Source: Glandiceps talaboti
Lineage: Eukaryota > Hemichordata > Enteropneusta > Spengelidae
Assembly: GCF_964340395.1 (NCBI RefSeq)
Contig: NC_135553.1
Coordinates: 22,120,949 to 22,166,948 of the forward strand
Length of the DNA: 46,000 nucleotides
Direction: 5' to 3'
Shown: piece by piece, positions 25,136-36,474 of the stretch
How positions within the stretch are numbered: the first letter of the stretch is position 1
Layout of the letters: each line of letters begins with the position of its first letter
Notes under the pieces: generated by a model
Database searches by the model: none
Seen by the model: only the letters and a program-made list of their open reading frames with translations
Told to the model about the DNA's origin: nothing
Position numbers and translations under genes: made by a program

Positions 25136-25365
25136 ATATGAGACTGTTGATGGTACAGCTGAAGCTGGATCAGATTACATCGCCCAGCGTGGAACAATGG
25201 TTTTTGATGCCAATGAGACACAGAAATACCTGGATATTGAGATTATTGATGACAATGAGTGGGAAGAAGATGAAGTCTTCTTTATCAAGTTGGCTCTTGA
25301 ACCAAAAAGTGGCGCCAAACTTGGCAAGAAGAACACAATGCAAATAACAATCATAAATGATGACG
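25136..25365 (+). CDS. NCX coding exon 5: remainder of Calx-beta domain 1
   Basis: A 230-bp exon after TTTTCTCTGTAG, with donor GACG|GTGAGT. It completes a Lys codon (phase 2) and ends in phase 1, covering residues 384-460. It contains the Calx-beta signature: DGTAEAGSDY (389-398), then IEIIDDNEWEEDE (418-430) and terminal IINDD (456-460). These acidic clusters correspond to the Ca2+-binding loops of CBD1 in vertebrate NCX1, so Ca2+ regulation is probably kept. Confidence 0.95.
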
Positions 25366-26001
25366 GTGAGTTCATATTAACACAAATTGTGAGTTTGTAG
25401 TGTATCTGAGTTTAGAACAGCTGTGTGACAGTAGAATTCGATGACATGTTCAGCATATCTGCGTGTGTAGAACCTGACTAGGATTCATATTATGGTTTCA
25501 TGAATTTTGCTTAAAAAGTGGTTCTAAAATATGCACAACAGAATATAATGTTCGAAGTGCTGGTACCCTGTTTTAATCCAATTTTTAGTTAGAGTGAATC
25601 ACTGAGATGTCACCAGTATTGTGATTTGAGCCATGTACCAGGGTAAACTGAAACACATTTTCAGTGCTTACAATATCACAAAAGTGTTGTGTGCCAGAGT
25701 TGATGCCGTTGTTGACTGATCTACATACACAACATTTTTCAAAAATACAGACCAGGTCAAAGGATGCATCAATCTTCATAGACAAAAAAGCCTAGATGAC
25801 AAATACATGTAGATATATTGTATACTGGTATTTCATGCTGTCCAGTACAATGTATGCCTTTCAAGCCAATATGTGGTGACTAGCTGACAAAGAAAACTTA
25901 ATTTTCATAATTTTGACCCACAACACAAAACGCTGTCTTTCAATTGGATGACACATTGATCAAGTTGGTCTGTTTAGTTGATGTTGATTTCTGAATTCTT
26001 A

Positions 26002-26424
26002 CAGCTAAAATGATGTTGGTTTGGTGTTTCACTCATGTAACATGACATTTAATACACACCCTCTGACAGTGACAACTTCTTATGCAAAAGAAACAATTGC
26101 ATACTATTAGGTGCTGGGCACAGTGGGGAAGTAGAAGTATAGTCAAGTTGATATGTTGATTATCAGTTAGAAAATAAACAATTGCAGCCATTTAAATCAT
26201 CAAGTCCATGTGTAATGTTTTCATTAGAAGCCTGTTTTTACTGCACCGTGAAAGAATAGCAATGCTAATACCAGTATTCCGATGTGATTGCAGGGCAAAG
26301 GATCCTGCTGTGTTTATTTGTTGTGTTTCTGTTATTGTTAGTCTAGAGTTGAAATATGTCTATCTTTGTGTCAAAAAAAGTAATGTCCCATGAGTGAAAC
26401 ACCAAACCAACATCATTTTAGTTG
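26002..26424 (+). mobile_element. Tc1/mariner-like MITE, copy 1
   Basis: This 423-bp element has near-perfect terminal inverted repeats of about 37 bp: it starts CAGCTAAAATGATGTTGG and ends CCAACATCATTTTAGTTG. TA occurs on both sides (26000-26001 and 26425-26426), as expected of a TA target duplication. No transposase is encoded. The interior matches copy 2 in reverse complement (for example 'aaaggatcctgctgtgttta' here and its complement near 27270). The superfamily is inferred from the TA duplication and CAG end. Confidence 0.85.
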
Positions 26425-27168
26425 TATGTTTTGCATGGTGGTCAAATGTGTGTAGGTTCATTAATTCATGGAGTCCATCACTCTTTGTGTCAAATTCTAA
26501 AAATGTCAAGTTTTTGTTACCAGTGAACTGGACACCAGTACTCGAATCAACTAAGTTATTCATAGACAATATTGAGAAAGTACATGTTCGATTATCTGAT
26601 TAAAAAAAGAGAAAAAAGTAATACTAAAAGTAAATACTAATAATTTCAAAGTGCAAACACCTGTTCTCACAATGACGCAGTGTTAGCATTAATTTGACAT
26701 TCATATTTCACATTGTGATTGACATAATTTCATATTTTGCGTTGTGTAAATTTGTCTAACTTGACGTAGAATTGAAAGCTATAAGTACAATATAGAGGAA
26801 ATTGTGAATTGCAGTGCCGATAAATATTGCAGGGAATCACTAATGGCAACAAGTGTTAGTGAGAATTGATCTTTGCTTTGAATAAGCACTAGCTGTGGAT
26901 TATTGATGTTTTATCTTTGTTCTGGCTTTAACAAACTCACCAAAACTGTAGAAGAGAAAGGAAATGAGAATTTGTCAGAAATACCACAATTTGACATTGT
27001 GATAACTGTAAAGAAAACTTCATGTATGCACTAAGTCTTACATTTACAGGCAGAGAATTTCTTTAATGTAGAATACACCTTGGCAATAAACTCTGTAAGC
27101 TTTGCCTGTTTGTTTGTTCAGAAAACTACAACATAATTCTCAGTTAATGTCATTTTTAAAAAATCATA

Positions 27169-27553
27169 CAGCTAAATTGATGTAGGCTTGGTGTTTCACT
27201 CATGGGACATTATGTTTTTGACACAGAGCTAGACATATTTCAACTCTAGACTAACAATAAGAGAGACACAATAAACACAGCAGGATCCTTTGAACAATCA
27301 CATTGAACACTGATAAGCATTGCTATTCTTTCACAGTACAGTAAAAACGGGCTTCTAATGAAAAATTATCGTACACATGGACTTGATTTTAATGGCTGTA
27401 ATTGTTTATTTTCAAACTGATAATCAACATTTGTACTTCTACAACCCCACTGTGCATGGCACTACGTAATTGTTTCTTTTGCAATAGAAGTTGTCCGATT
27501 GTGTGTGCAAAATGTCACATGAGTGCAACACCAAGCCTACATCATTTTAACTG
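27169..27553 (-). mobile_element. Tc1/mariner-like MITE, copy 2 (opposite orientation)
   Basis: This 385-bp element starts CAGCTAAATTGATGTAGG and ends CATCATTTTAACTG, flanked by TA at 27167-27168 and 27554-27555. Its interior is the reverse complement of copy 1 with substitutions and deletions. Its right end is about 130 bp before the Calx-beta 2 exon. Non-coding. Confidence 0.85.
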
Positions 27554-27685
27554 TAAGTTGGAAATTGTAATTCTTACATTCTGTTTTCAGGGATAAAATG
27601 ATACTTACAATTAATTTATGTTAATTAGACAATTTCAAAGTCCTAGCTACAAATAAAACAATTATTTTATTTTTCATAAAACTAG

Positions 27686-28027
27686 AGCCTGGTACATTTG
27701 ACTTCAGTCTTGCCAGCTACTTGGTGAAAGAAAGTGTCGGTGATTCACACATTCCTGTCATCAGAAGTAAGGGATCTGATGGCAGAGTAGAAGTCAAATG
27801 GAAGACAACTGACATGACCGCTACCTCTGGTAAAGACTACCATGGTGGGGAAGGAACACTGGTCTTTGAGCACGGAGAGAGAGAAAAGACCATAGACATC
27901 CCTATTGTTGATGATTCTGAGTTTGAAAAAGATGAATCATTCAAGCTGGAACTGGAAGAAGTGAGCAGTGGAGGTGCAAAGCTTGGCAAGCTGAAGAGTA
28001 CTATCATTACTATCGTCAATGACGACG
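27686..28027 (+). CDS. NCX coding exon 6: Calx-beta domain 2
   Basis: A 342-bp exon after CATAAAACTAG, with donor GACG|GTAAGT, phase 1-1, residues 461-574. It is a whole Calx-beta domain: EPGTFDFSLASYLVKES, then IPVIRSKGSDGRVEVKWKT, ATSGKDYHGGEGTLVF, IPIVDDSEFEKDESF and terminal ITIVNDD. The acidic DD...E..D.E clusters are the expected Ca2+ ligands. In vertebrate NCX1 this domain holds the mutually exclusive exons A/B. Here it is a single exon with no alternative visible. Exon 5 ends with the same NDDG junction, so the two domain boundaries share phase and motif. Confidence 0.96.
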
Positions 28028-29363
28028 GTAAGTTCGATACCCCCTAACTTGGTAATTTTATTGTCTACGGCTGGGTTTAGATGAAACTGCTACCCTTACT
28101 ACTTTGAAAAGGGGTCAACAACAGACAGGCACTTCTAGAGATGTTGAGTAGCTTTACACGATGTTGATTTTAAATTGTTCATCTGATATACTGGTAATAG
28201 CTTGTGACTCTCTCAGTATGATCCATATAGGCAAGTGATAAGTAACTAATAATAAATTTAGATGAAAAAAACTAACAAACATTAAAAGACACTTTACGTC
28301 CTGAAAATTTATAGTAGAAGTAACATTACTATAAAGGAATAAAAAAAGAAAACCCAGTCATGCTAAAAGTCAAGAAATTAAGGTATGACTAGTTGATATA
28401 AAAAAAAGAAGATATTTATCATTCATGTGGAAGAAGGCATTGCAAATAACTTGTCAGGATTGATGGGAAAAAAATTAAGGAAAGAGTCGGGCAAGGAAAC
28501 AAGAATCTGATAAGCCAGATATTTTGAGCAGTGAGTAAACATATTATAGTATCAATGAAATGAAGTTGAAAGAATAACTAGCATTGCTGTCAAAGTTATT
28601 TATGTTTTGTCAAAAGTTATTGCAACATTTTTAACTGGATGACTCAGTGTTGACATGTTGCATACCTTAGCCTTGTTTGGTATTCTGTGGATATTATAAT
28701 GTACCCTTTATTTCAATTATACTGAGTGGTTGATGATGATTATAACAGTCATTTTTTTTTCACCATGATTAATATGTGAAGCATTTGAAAGTAAATTGGC
28801 CTGGGGCAAACAGCAATAAAAGCAAATGAACTGAACATACAGCAGTCGATTAAAATTTCATTAATTTGATTCTATCAAGGTGGGGGTCATGCAGGAAAGT
28901 CATTAAAATTAATTCTTCCTGACTCAAAGCTATTTTGCAATAAAAGAAACAAGAGAAGCTATCTACTTTATGAAATGGAGAGGTCATGAATTGGTTGAAC
29001 TACATTGGACGTATCATATATCATAAGCTATGATCCGTTGCCATGTGGCAGATAGGAAACATTGCAAGATATCAACTTTGCATTAGTTATTATACAATGT
29101 TCAGACTCATTTTACGAGTTTAACTCTGAGGCGATACAAAGTAGTAAAACTAATAAGCTGAATTTGGGAATCCATTCACACTGAATTTTTGTACCTGACA
29201 CAGATCACATACCAAAGTCATCCAATATTAGCATAGCCTTCATTTGTTCCAATCATTTAGCAGCAACCCTGAACTTTGGAACCCTCCTTATCTAGGAAGC
29301 TAAAGACACTTACATAATCAAATGGCATTTTGTGTCAGACACAAAAGATAATTCGACTCTAAA

Positions 29364-29389
29364 CCCCCCCCCCCCCCCCCCCCCCCCCC
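29364..29389. repeat. Poly-C tract, 26 bases
   Basis: An uninterrupted run of C in intron 6. Shorter C or G runs occur near 4517, 7549, 7756, 7843, 38427 and 41162. The true length may be uncertain because such runs are hard to sequence. Confidence 0.95.
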
Positions 29390-31322
29390 ATTGTACCTGA
29401 CCTAAATTTAACCAGACTCAGAGTCAACATTAAATGTCAATATTTGGGTTTTTTATGTTAGGATAGACTAGAATTGACTCAGAGTCGAGTTGATTCAACT
29501 GGTTAAGTGGGAACTGCCTATGAAATTGTCCTATCTAACAAATTCTTCCTGTAACAAATATTATATTTCATATCAGTCAATATTTATTGCATAACAAGAT
29601 GCCATAGCAAGCATGGTAAAGCATACAAAAATAACATACAGAAATAAAGTGAATGCAATACAATCATTTAGCCAACTGCTGGAAGACTGTTTACATCATA
29701 GAAGTAGATGATCGATCACTTCCAACATTTGTATAAAAAAAGTCAACAATTTGATAATACCTTCAACATTTTTGTCGGTCACTGACCCTCCCCCAGCTCA
29801 ACTGAAATACATAATCTTAAAACTCGAATGAATTTTTAATGAAAATTTTTGCAATTATGATTACAAAATTTCTAGGTGAATTCAACTGCAATTCCATGTA
29901 TCATTATACAGTCCAAATTCTTGTTAATTTTCCTCCTATAAATTTAATGGGTAAATGTACAGCTTTGAAGACATCATGTCAATACTACAAAGTGATATGA
30001 AAACTTTTATTAAAATGTTTGAAAATTGTGTTCCAGTAAACAAAATTTTACGACAAATCATTTACTTTATATTATATTATATTTATAATTTCAGTCAAAA
30101 GATAAAAATGAGCCATTTCAAAAATTTCAAAATAGTATGAATTTCTGGTTTATTAATTTGTCAACATATTGTAGACATTTTATCAACAAGACAAGACTGT
30201 GAATTTTTTAAATGCAAACGTATTGTAACTGAAACCACCAGGACTCTTTATGGCCACAGTAGAATTTGTACCTTCATGTATCAACATGTCAGTCTGGATG
30301 CCAACTGTGGTTATGAATTACTTGGTGTGTGTGGATGTTTAATGGTAACGATACTGTGTAGGAACTACATGTAGACTACCAACATGTACACACACTCAAA
30401 ATACACAAGTTTTGTGATCTGAGGGAATGCATGAGGGAACGTCTTTTTGTAGAAAGGAAAAATCACTCTGGATGTTGAGAATGTGAAAATATTAGTAAAT
30501 ATGAATTTAAAAAACTCAATTTTCAATGAATGAATGGATTTGTGACATATTCAGTTCAAAATTGAATTGTTCAGAAAAAATTCACTCCAAAATTGTTGAA
30601 TGTCTAAACATTTTTGTGAAAAAAACCCATGAATTTCTTCAATAAAAATTGGCAGGGAAAATGTTCAGTGTTCATGACACATCAACAAAACAGACAAGTA
30701 AGATGCAAGTAGAAATTTGAGAAACCATAGCAATAAAATATATGAACCATAAAAAGTGGAAATAAAATACCACTTAGAAAAAACCTCAATAGTCGTAGAA
30801 CTAGGAAGAATACTATTTAATCTGAAGTGGTTACATTTTATGAGCAGTATAAACGATATGGCAACTTAAATGTATGTAGTTTCACAATATTGCTTAGCTA
30901 TTATTGTCATCATTTCAAGACATGTCGTGCTTTCAGAAACTGACACAAGGAAAATAAGTCGTGACATGACAATAAAAGTCAGACAAATATTTATCCATTA
31001 AAATTTATCATGATTAGATTGTCGGTACAAGTAGTTTATCATGTTTTGAATTTTTGTTGTTGTTGATAGAATGTTGATTTTAATCGTAGTTTAGGGAGCG
31101 TTTTTTGACCGCAAATATAGCATGAAATGTATATGACTGACGTCACCTTGACTTGCCTAATTTTTAGTTACAAAAATGAAATGTAGATACGGCCTATTGT
31201 GTAATTAGCTTGATTGCAAATTTGTAAACCTGTTTGCTTGTATTGTAAAGCCCACTGAGTGATAATATTTTCTTATAATAATGGGATCATTATTACACTT
31301 ATTTGTGCATTGGTAAATCATG

Positions 31323-31521
<199 letters not shown>

Positions 31522-31788
31522 GTATGAAAGATAGATACAGATAGGCAACTCACCAGGCTATTATATTAGCAATGACTGTATTGTTACGGCCTTTAAGAAA
31601 AGTCATGAACGTCAGGAAAGAATGATTGAATAAAAAAAATCAGATATTTGAGATCAACAATTTGATAAAATACTTGTTTCACACCTACGGCTAATTTTTG
31701 CAGATCTGTTCACTAACATCTTTCAGAAAGAAAGATTCCACAATATTTCACATTCATGTCAACTAATTTGTGATTTTTTGTTTTACAG

Positions 31789-31967
31789 AATTTAATACAA
31801 TTTTGGACCGTGTTATAAATATGACAAATGTTAACTTGGATCGTATTCGTATTGGCAACGCAACATGGGGCGAACAATTCCGGTCAGCAATGAATGTTAA
31901 TGGTGGTGATGTTGAAAACGCCGGTATTTTGGATTACATCTTGCATTTCTTTACTTTTGGATGGAAA
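31789..31967 (+). CDS. NCX coding exon 7: end of loop and start of TM6
   Basis: A 179-bp exon after TTTTTTGTTTTACAG, with donor GGAAA|GTGAGT, starting in phase 1 and ending in phase 0, residues 575-634. It contains FNTILDRVINMTN, TWGEQFRSAM, an Asp/Asn-rich turn and DYILHFFTFGWK. These match the vertebrate order 'F..TVDKL...TN', 'SWREQF' and 'DYVMHFLT.FWK' leading into TM6. Confidence 0.95.
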
Positions 31968-32403
31968 GTGAGTTTATTTTCTGTTTACCATAAACAATTT
32001 ATTTTGAAAACTTGTAAATTTACAATTTATTTTGAAAACTTTGATGCATATAGGGTGGGTGGAAGGTGGGTGGGGTGGGTGGGTGGGGGTGCAATACAAT
32101 ACTTTACAGGTGGCTGTTGTGTTGTAACCTTAGTAATCTGAGTGCTCTCTATTCAAATGAAAGATCCTGAACTTGAAACGTGATGTTACTACAATTATGG
32201 ACTGTTTGAATAAAAACTTTTAGATCATTACGGTACCAGCATGGTTTCTTTGATACCATTTGATGTTGACTCTCTTTGCAGAGGTTTTTACCATTTGAAA
32301 GCATTGAATTTTTCATAAATTATTTATGCATTAAAGTAGGTCTCTCTTTAGCTCCAATGGGCATTGCCTGGAGGGTGCTATTACATTGGCTTAAATCTGT
32401 CTG

Positions 32404-32467
<64 letters not shown>

Positions 32468-32978
32468 TGTGTCTGTGTGTCTCTGTGTCTCTGTGTGTGT
32501 GTCTGTGTGTGTGCACATGTGTGTGTCTGTGTACATGCAATCTCATATTGACTGTTTGAGGCATATGTAAGTCCCTTAATTTCTTGACCTTGATCTGTAA
32601 AGCAAATTGGTGGCGATACTTGTGATAGAAAAGCCCATTTTGCCTGTTACATGTATCTCCAAATGTTGTTGCTTATGGACACCATTGAAAATCTACCCTC
32701 ACATTATCAAAGATGAGCTAATGTCTACCCAAAAAGTCAGCTTTCTTTGAATGTATACATGTACCCTGACCTATAACATTGACCTCTATATTCAAGGTCA
32801 AATTCCAAAGTGGTCAGTAAAGTATGAAATTTTGTATCTATGTGCTCAATATCTTTGCCAATTAAAAACACACCAGTTGGGCTGTCTTCAATGAAGGCTA
32901 ATAATGTTCTCCATGAAATACTAACAAGTGATGACATTTACATTTATTTCTATTCTATTTTGATTTTTTCATCCGTAG
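31968..32978. other. NCX intron 7
   Basis: This 1.0-kb intron has a G-rich stretch (about 32053-32092, repeated GGGTGGG) shortly after the donor and a (GT)n tract at 32407-32532. No exon was seen. The reading frames across the GT tract are artefacts. Confidence 0.8.
32407..32532. repeat. (GT)n / (CTGT) microsatellite
   Basis: About 60 bp of pure GT, then GTCT interruptions to about 32532. Intronic. Confidence 0.97.
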
Positions 32979-33314
32979 ATAATCTTTGCCTTCTGCCCTC
33001 CGCCAAACTTCCTAAACTCAGGTGGTTGGATCTGTTTCGTTGTGGCCATTTGCATGATTGGTCTTCTGACTGCTATCATCAGTGACTTGGCATCAATATT
33101 TGGTTGTCTAGTTGATCTTAGAGACCCTGTAACTGCCATCACATTTGTTGCCTTGGGAACCAGTTTACCAGACTTGTTTGCCAGTAAGACTGCTGCCTTG
33201 AATGAGAAATATGCTGATGCATCCATTGGCAACGTAACAGGAAGTAACTCTGTTAATGTATTCCTTGGTCTTGGTATGTCCTGGCTTATAGCAACTATTT
33301 ACTGGTCTGCAAAG
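32979..33314 (+). CDS. NCX coding exon 8: TM6-TM8 with the alpha-2 repeat
   Basis: A 336-bp exon after TTTTTTCATCCGTAG, with donor AAAG|GTGAGA, phase 0-0, residues 635-746. It contains IIFAFCPPP (end of TM6), a membrane segment with CMIGLLTAIISDLAS, and the alpha-2 repeat FVALGTSLPDLFASK (GTSLPD at 694-699) followed by ADASIGNVTGSNSVNVFLG. GTSLPD with NVTGSN mirrors GSSAPE of alpha-1 and forms the other half of the ion-binding site. The residue after the key Asp is Leu where vertebrate NCX1 has Thr. Confidence 0.97.
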
Positions 33315-33586
33315 GTGAGACATTTTTTTCAGAAATTTACAGATATTCTTGAGTACAGGACTATATCCAAGTGATATGAAACCTCCATGTAGATTGAATT
33401 TCAAAGTATGAAACCATGACAGTTTTTGCAAGCTTAGCTGAAGTATATCATTTAGCAAGTACTTGTGTAAGCCATGTGAAACATGTTTACTTTTAGGTAA
33501 ACGTTGTACTTGCCTGACACATGACAACCTCTTTCACTTTTCAGTGATTTCTCAGATGTAATATGATAGATGGCAAATATCCCAGG

Positions 33587-33714
33587 GTACCTAGAGTACA
33601 AAATTTTTGATGACAAGTACCTAGAGTACAACATTTTTGATGACAAGTACCTTGAGTACAACATTTTTGATGACAATTAAGTACCACCTACTGAGTACAA
33701 CATTCTTAATGACA
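33587..33714. repeat. 30-bp tandem repeat, three copies plus a diverged partial
   Basis: Units starting at 33587, 33617 and 33647 read close to 'gtacctagagtacaa' plus 'aatttttgatgacaa'. A diverged fourth copy runs to about 33714. It ends about 45 bp before the last exchanger exon, in intron 8. Confidence 0.88.
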
Positions 33715-33759
33715 CGTGAAGCTCTAACACTGCCTATACATATTTGCTTCTGTTTTTAG

Positions 33760-33996
33760 GGTGAAGTCTTTGAAGTAGATTCCGGCACTCTCTCCTTCAG
33801 CGTTCTTATCTACACAATCTGTGCCGTTTGCTGCGTACTTTTGCTGGTTGCAAGACGTTTACTTCCTTTCTTTGGCAAGGCTGAGTTGGGTGGGCCGAGA
33901 ATTCCAGCAATATTATCCGCTGTATTTCTTGTGTCATTGTGGGTCATGTACGTTTTATTGTGTTCTTTCCAGGTGTATAAATATTTTACGTTCTAA
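33760..33996 (+). CDS. NCX coding exon 9: last two membrane segments and stop
   Basis: Starts after CTTCTGTTTTTAG in phase 0 and ends in TAA at 33994-33996, giving residues 747-824. It contains GEVFEVDSGTLSFSVLIYT (loop into TM9), a basic RR, FFGKAELGGPR and the last membrane segment ending LWVMYVLLCSFQVYKYF. The GELGGPR-type loop and the short cytosolic tail after the last segment match the C-terminus of the family, so this is the natural end. The TTCCAG|GTGTAT inside it resembles a splice donor but is read through, since the residues beyond it align with the family. Confidence 0.95.
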   Translation, partial: GEVFEVDSGTLSFSVLIYTICAVCCVLLLVARRLLPFFGKAELGGPRIPAILSAVFLVSLWVMYVLLCSFQVYKYFTF

Positions 33997-34100
33997 ATTC
34001 AAACCAGTTCTATCACAGTGATGCAAATTTGAAAAACCATGTACGGTAAATTTGTTATTTTTAAATACTAGACAAACTTAAAATCCATATTTAGAGAGTA

Positions 34101-34583
34101 TCGTCATTGTAACCTACCTGTAGACTTGATACGACTATCGCTACTACGATTCCGCTATCCTTAACTGACATTTTGATTTTTTGGATTTTTGTTATCGCTC
34201 CAAGTCTGCTCTGACTTCTATCTCAAGGTGGTCTTGAATGGCATTCCTGTATCAAATGTGATTGGTCGAATACGTAAGAAGACATATTTAAATCATATCA
34301 TGAGGTCACACGATGAATCCATAATTAGGTGTCGTCATGGAAATGTGACCCTTCAACCTCACTCTGATCATTACGTACTATTCTGTTAAAATTTACATGA
34401 TTTCATGCACATGTTATGTGTATGGTATGGCTTGGCTTAATACCAGCTAGAGATAGGAGTCACAGCAGACTTGGAAGGACGGTGAAAATTCAAAAAATCA
34501 AAATGTTAATTAGGAATATAGCAGAATAGTGTAGTAACGATAGTCCGTCAAGTCCACAGGTAGGCTATAATCCTCATTGACGA
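34101..34583. mobile_element. Fold-back / MITE-like element with about 150-bp inverted arms
   Basis: The left arm (34101 to about 34240) and right arm (about 34435 to 34583) are imperfect reverse complements. The outer ends read TCGTCATTG and TCATTGACGA. Longer matched parts include 'acattttgattttttgg' on the left against 'ttcaaaaaatcaaaatgtt' on the right, and 'ccaagtctgctctgact' against 'agtcacagcagacttgg'. TA flanks both ends (34099-34100, 34584-34585), consistent with a TA target duplication. It begins about 105 bp after the exchanger stop codon, so it is probably within the 3' UTR. Non-coding. Confidence 0.72.
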
Positions 34584-34779
34584 TAGTAACAATAACTTTT
34601 TGTATAGAATCAGGTTTTTTTTACTCCTCTTTTCTCAATTCTAATAAGACAGTTGGGAAAATCTAGTAACATTTTCAAAATCCCAGTTTATTGAGTGATT
34701 TATTTTGGTGGATAACCCTGAATGAAAATCAGAAAATCAGAGAGAAGCTTTTGTCTTCTCCATACTGCCCTCTAGCGAA

Positions 34780-34785
34780 AATAAA
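34780..34785 (+). terminator. Candidate polyadenylation signal for NCX
   Basis: The first AATAAA after the exchanger stop, about 785 bp downstream. Others occur on the plus strand, for example at 40811-40816 and 40865-40870, so a much longer 3' UTR is possible. No cDNA evidence is available to choose. Confidence 0.25.
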
Positions 34786-36053
34786 TGATAACATTAATTG
34801 TGTTTGGTGATTTTGATTACTAATTTTTAAGAATCTAGTTAAATAAATCAAAGTGAGATTTCTGGTCTGAAGTGGATTATTTTTTTGTCTCTGATTCTTG
34901 ATTTTCCTTAAAATGTCATCAAAAGTATTTAGTAAATTACAAAAAAGTGTAAAAATTGTAAAAAGAAAAAAAAAATTGACCAACTCAGATTTAGTATTTT
35001 TTCAAATGTAAATATACTGTTATGAGTAGATAGTATAGATATATAACTGTATTATAGTAATTGCTCTCCTGAAAGAAGAATGTGAAAGGCCCAGTTTAGA
35101 AAATTGATTAAAATTTAGTTGTGAAAAAAAAACTGTCCGGTTTGTCTGGAAGACTTATAGAAAAAGTTGGCTGGAGAACAAAAGAATAATCCTATGTAAT
35201 CCTTTGGGCTCCATGGATTTAAATAACACTAATGTGAGAACCTGGGATTGAAACCCTGGTCTGTGTGTACACAGTACAAATCACAAATCAACCATACAGA
35301 TTAGGATTTGTTTGTTGGTCAACAAATTATGCATTTGCAGGATAATGATCGATGCATGTGATGGGTTTTAATTATTAAAGGCCATCCATCATTCATGCGT
35401 TGGCAAGAACTGGATACAGTCAGAAAATAACAAACTTATAATTTAAAAATAGTTTCAGTATAGAGCTACTTGGGAAGGGGGGCATAACTGACTGTTTACA
35501 TGTATGTCTCATGTACGTCATTGGCCAATCAGCAGCAAAGGGATTTGAAACAGCTATGTGCAACATTAACAGTGTACATAATGTGCAACATTAACAGTGT
35601 ACATTATGTGTAACATTTTGTGGGAAAATGAGTTTTTTCTTAGACTTTTCTTAGTAAAAATTTGAGGATATTTTAACAATCTTATAATTCTTTGCCTTTT
35701 TAGACATTCTAAGTTACTGGTCAAGTTGCAATACAAGGTATTTTAAGCTTTTATCTAATACTGTAGATGTCAAAATAATTTGACCCATTCTGACAGTGTG
35801 TACACCATGTACACTGTAGGATAGAAAGTAGCTGTAGACAATGTATAAACAATTGTAGTTAATGTTACAATAGTTGCAGGCATTTAAGACAAAAAAAAAA
35901 ACCAAACTTTTATGTAAGATTTTTTTTACTGTGTCATTAAAGATTGACAGAATGTTAGATAAAATATTTCAAAATGTGTATAAGTTAATTAAGTTTTCAA
36001 ATTTAAATGAATATTTCCTTTTCATACACATCACAAAAATGATAATTGTATTT

Positions 36054-36267
36054 CATCAGTTCTGGTGTTCTACATCACCATAAAATGTTTGTATATGTCA
36101 TCAGTTCTGGTGTTTTACGGTATATCACCACAACATGTTTGGATATGTCTTCAGTTCTGGTGTTCTACATCACCACAACATGTTTGTATATGTCATCAGC
36201 TCTGGTGTTCTACATCATCACAACATGTTTGTATATGTCATCAGTTCTGGTGTTCTACATCATTATG
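36054..36267. repeat. 45-bp minisatellite, five copies
   Basis: Units start at 36054, 36099, 36149, 36194 and 36239. The core is 'catcagttctggtgttctac' followed by 'atcaccacaacatgtttgta'. Unit 2 is 50 bp, the last is partial and the rest are 45 bp. Because 45 is a multiple of three, two plus-strand frames stay open across it. These are not genes. Confidence 0.92.
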
Positions 36268-36409
36268 TCAACACCAGTCTCTGAATGACTGACAAGGCTT
36301 TCAAACTATCACTTTAATTTCTTTCCACCAGTTCAGAAAAAAATGCCATTTTGAAAAGACTTATTTGTGGAATTCAGACAATGAATACTCATCAACTATT
36401 AATCTATCC

Positions 36410-36474
36410 ATTGATTGATTGATTGATCGATTAATTGATTGATTGATTGATTGATCGATCAATTGATTGATTGA
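36410..36474. repeat. Interrupted (ATTG)n tract
   Basis: GATT units interrupted by GATCGATTAATT and GATCGATCAATT. Intergenic. Confidence 0.92.

Larger units (their letters stand above)
25366..27685. other. NCX intron 5, between the two Calx-beta domains
   Basis: This 2.3-kb intron carries two opposite-facing copies of a TA-flanked MITE (26002-26424 and 27169-27553). No alternative Calx-beta exon was found. Several short frames here come from the MITEs. Confidence 0.75.

Noticed and set aside
26208-27596. Short plus- and minus-strand frames of 61-69 residues between the Calx-beta exons
   Set aside because: They fall in or overlap the two MITE copies and show no protein similarity.
33974-33979. 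CAG|GTGTAT within the last exchanger exon as a splice donor
   Set aside because: Residues encoded beyond it (VYKYF then stop) fit the expected short C-terminal tail of the family, and no downstream exon is needed.
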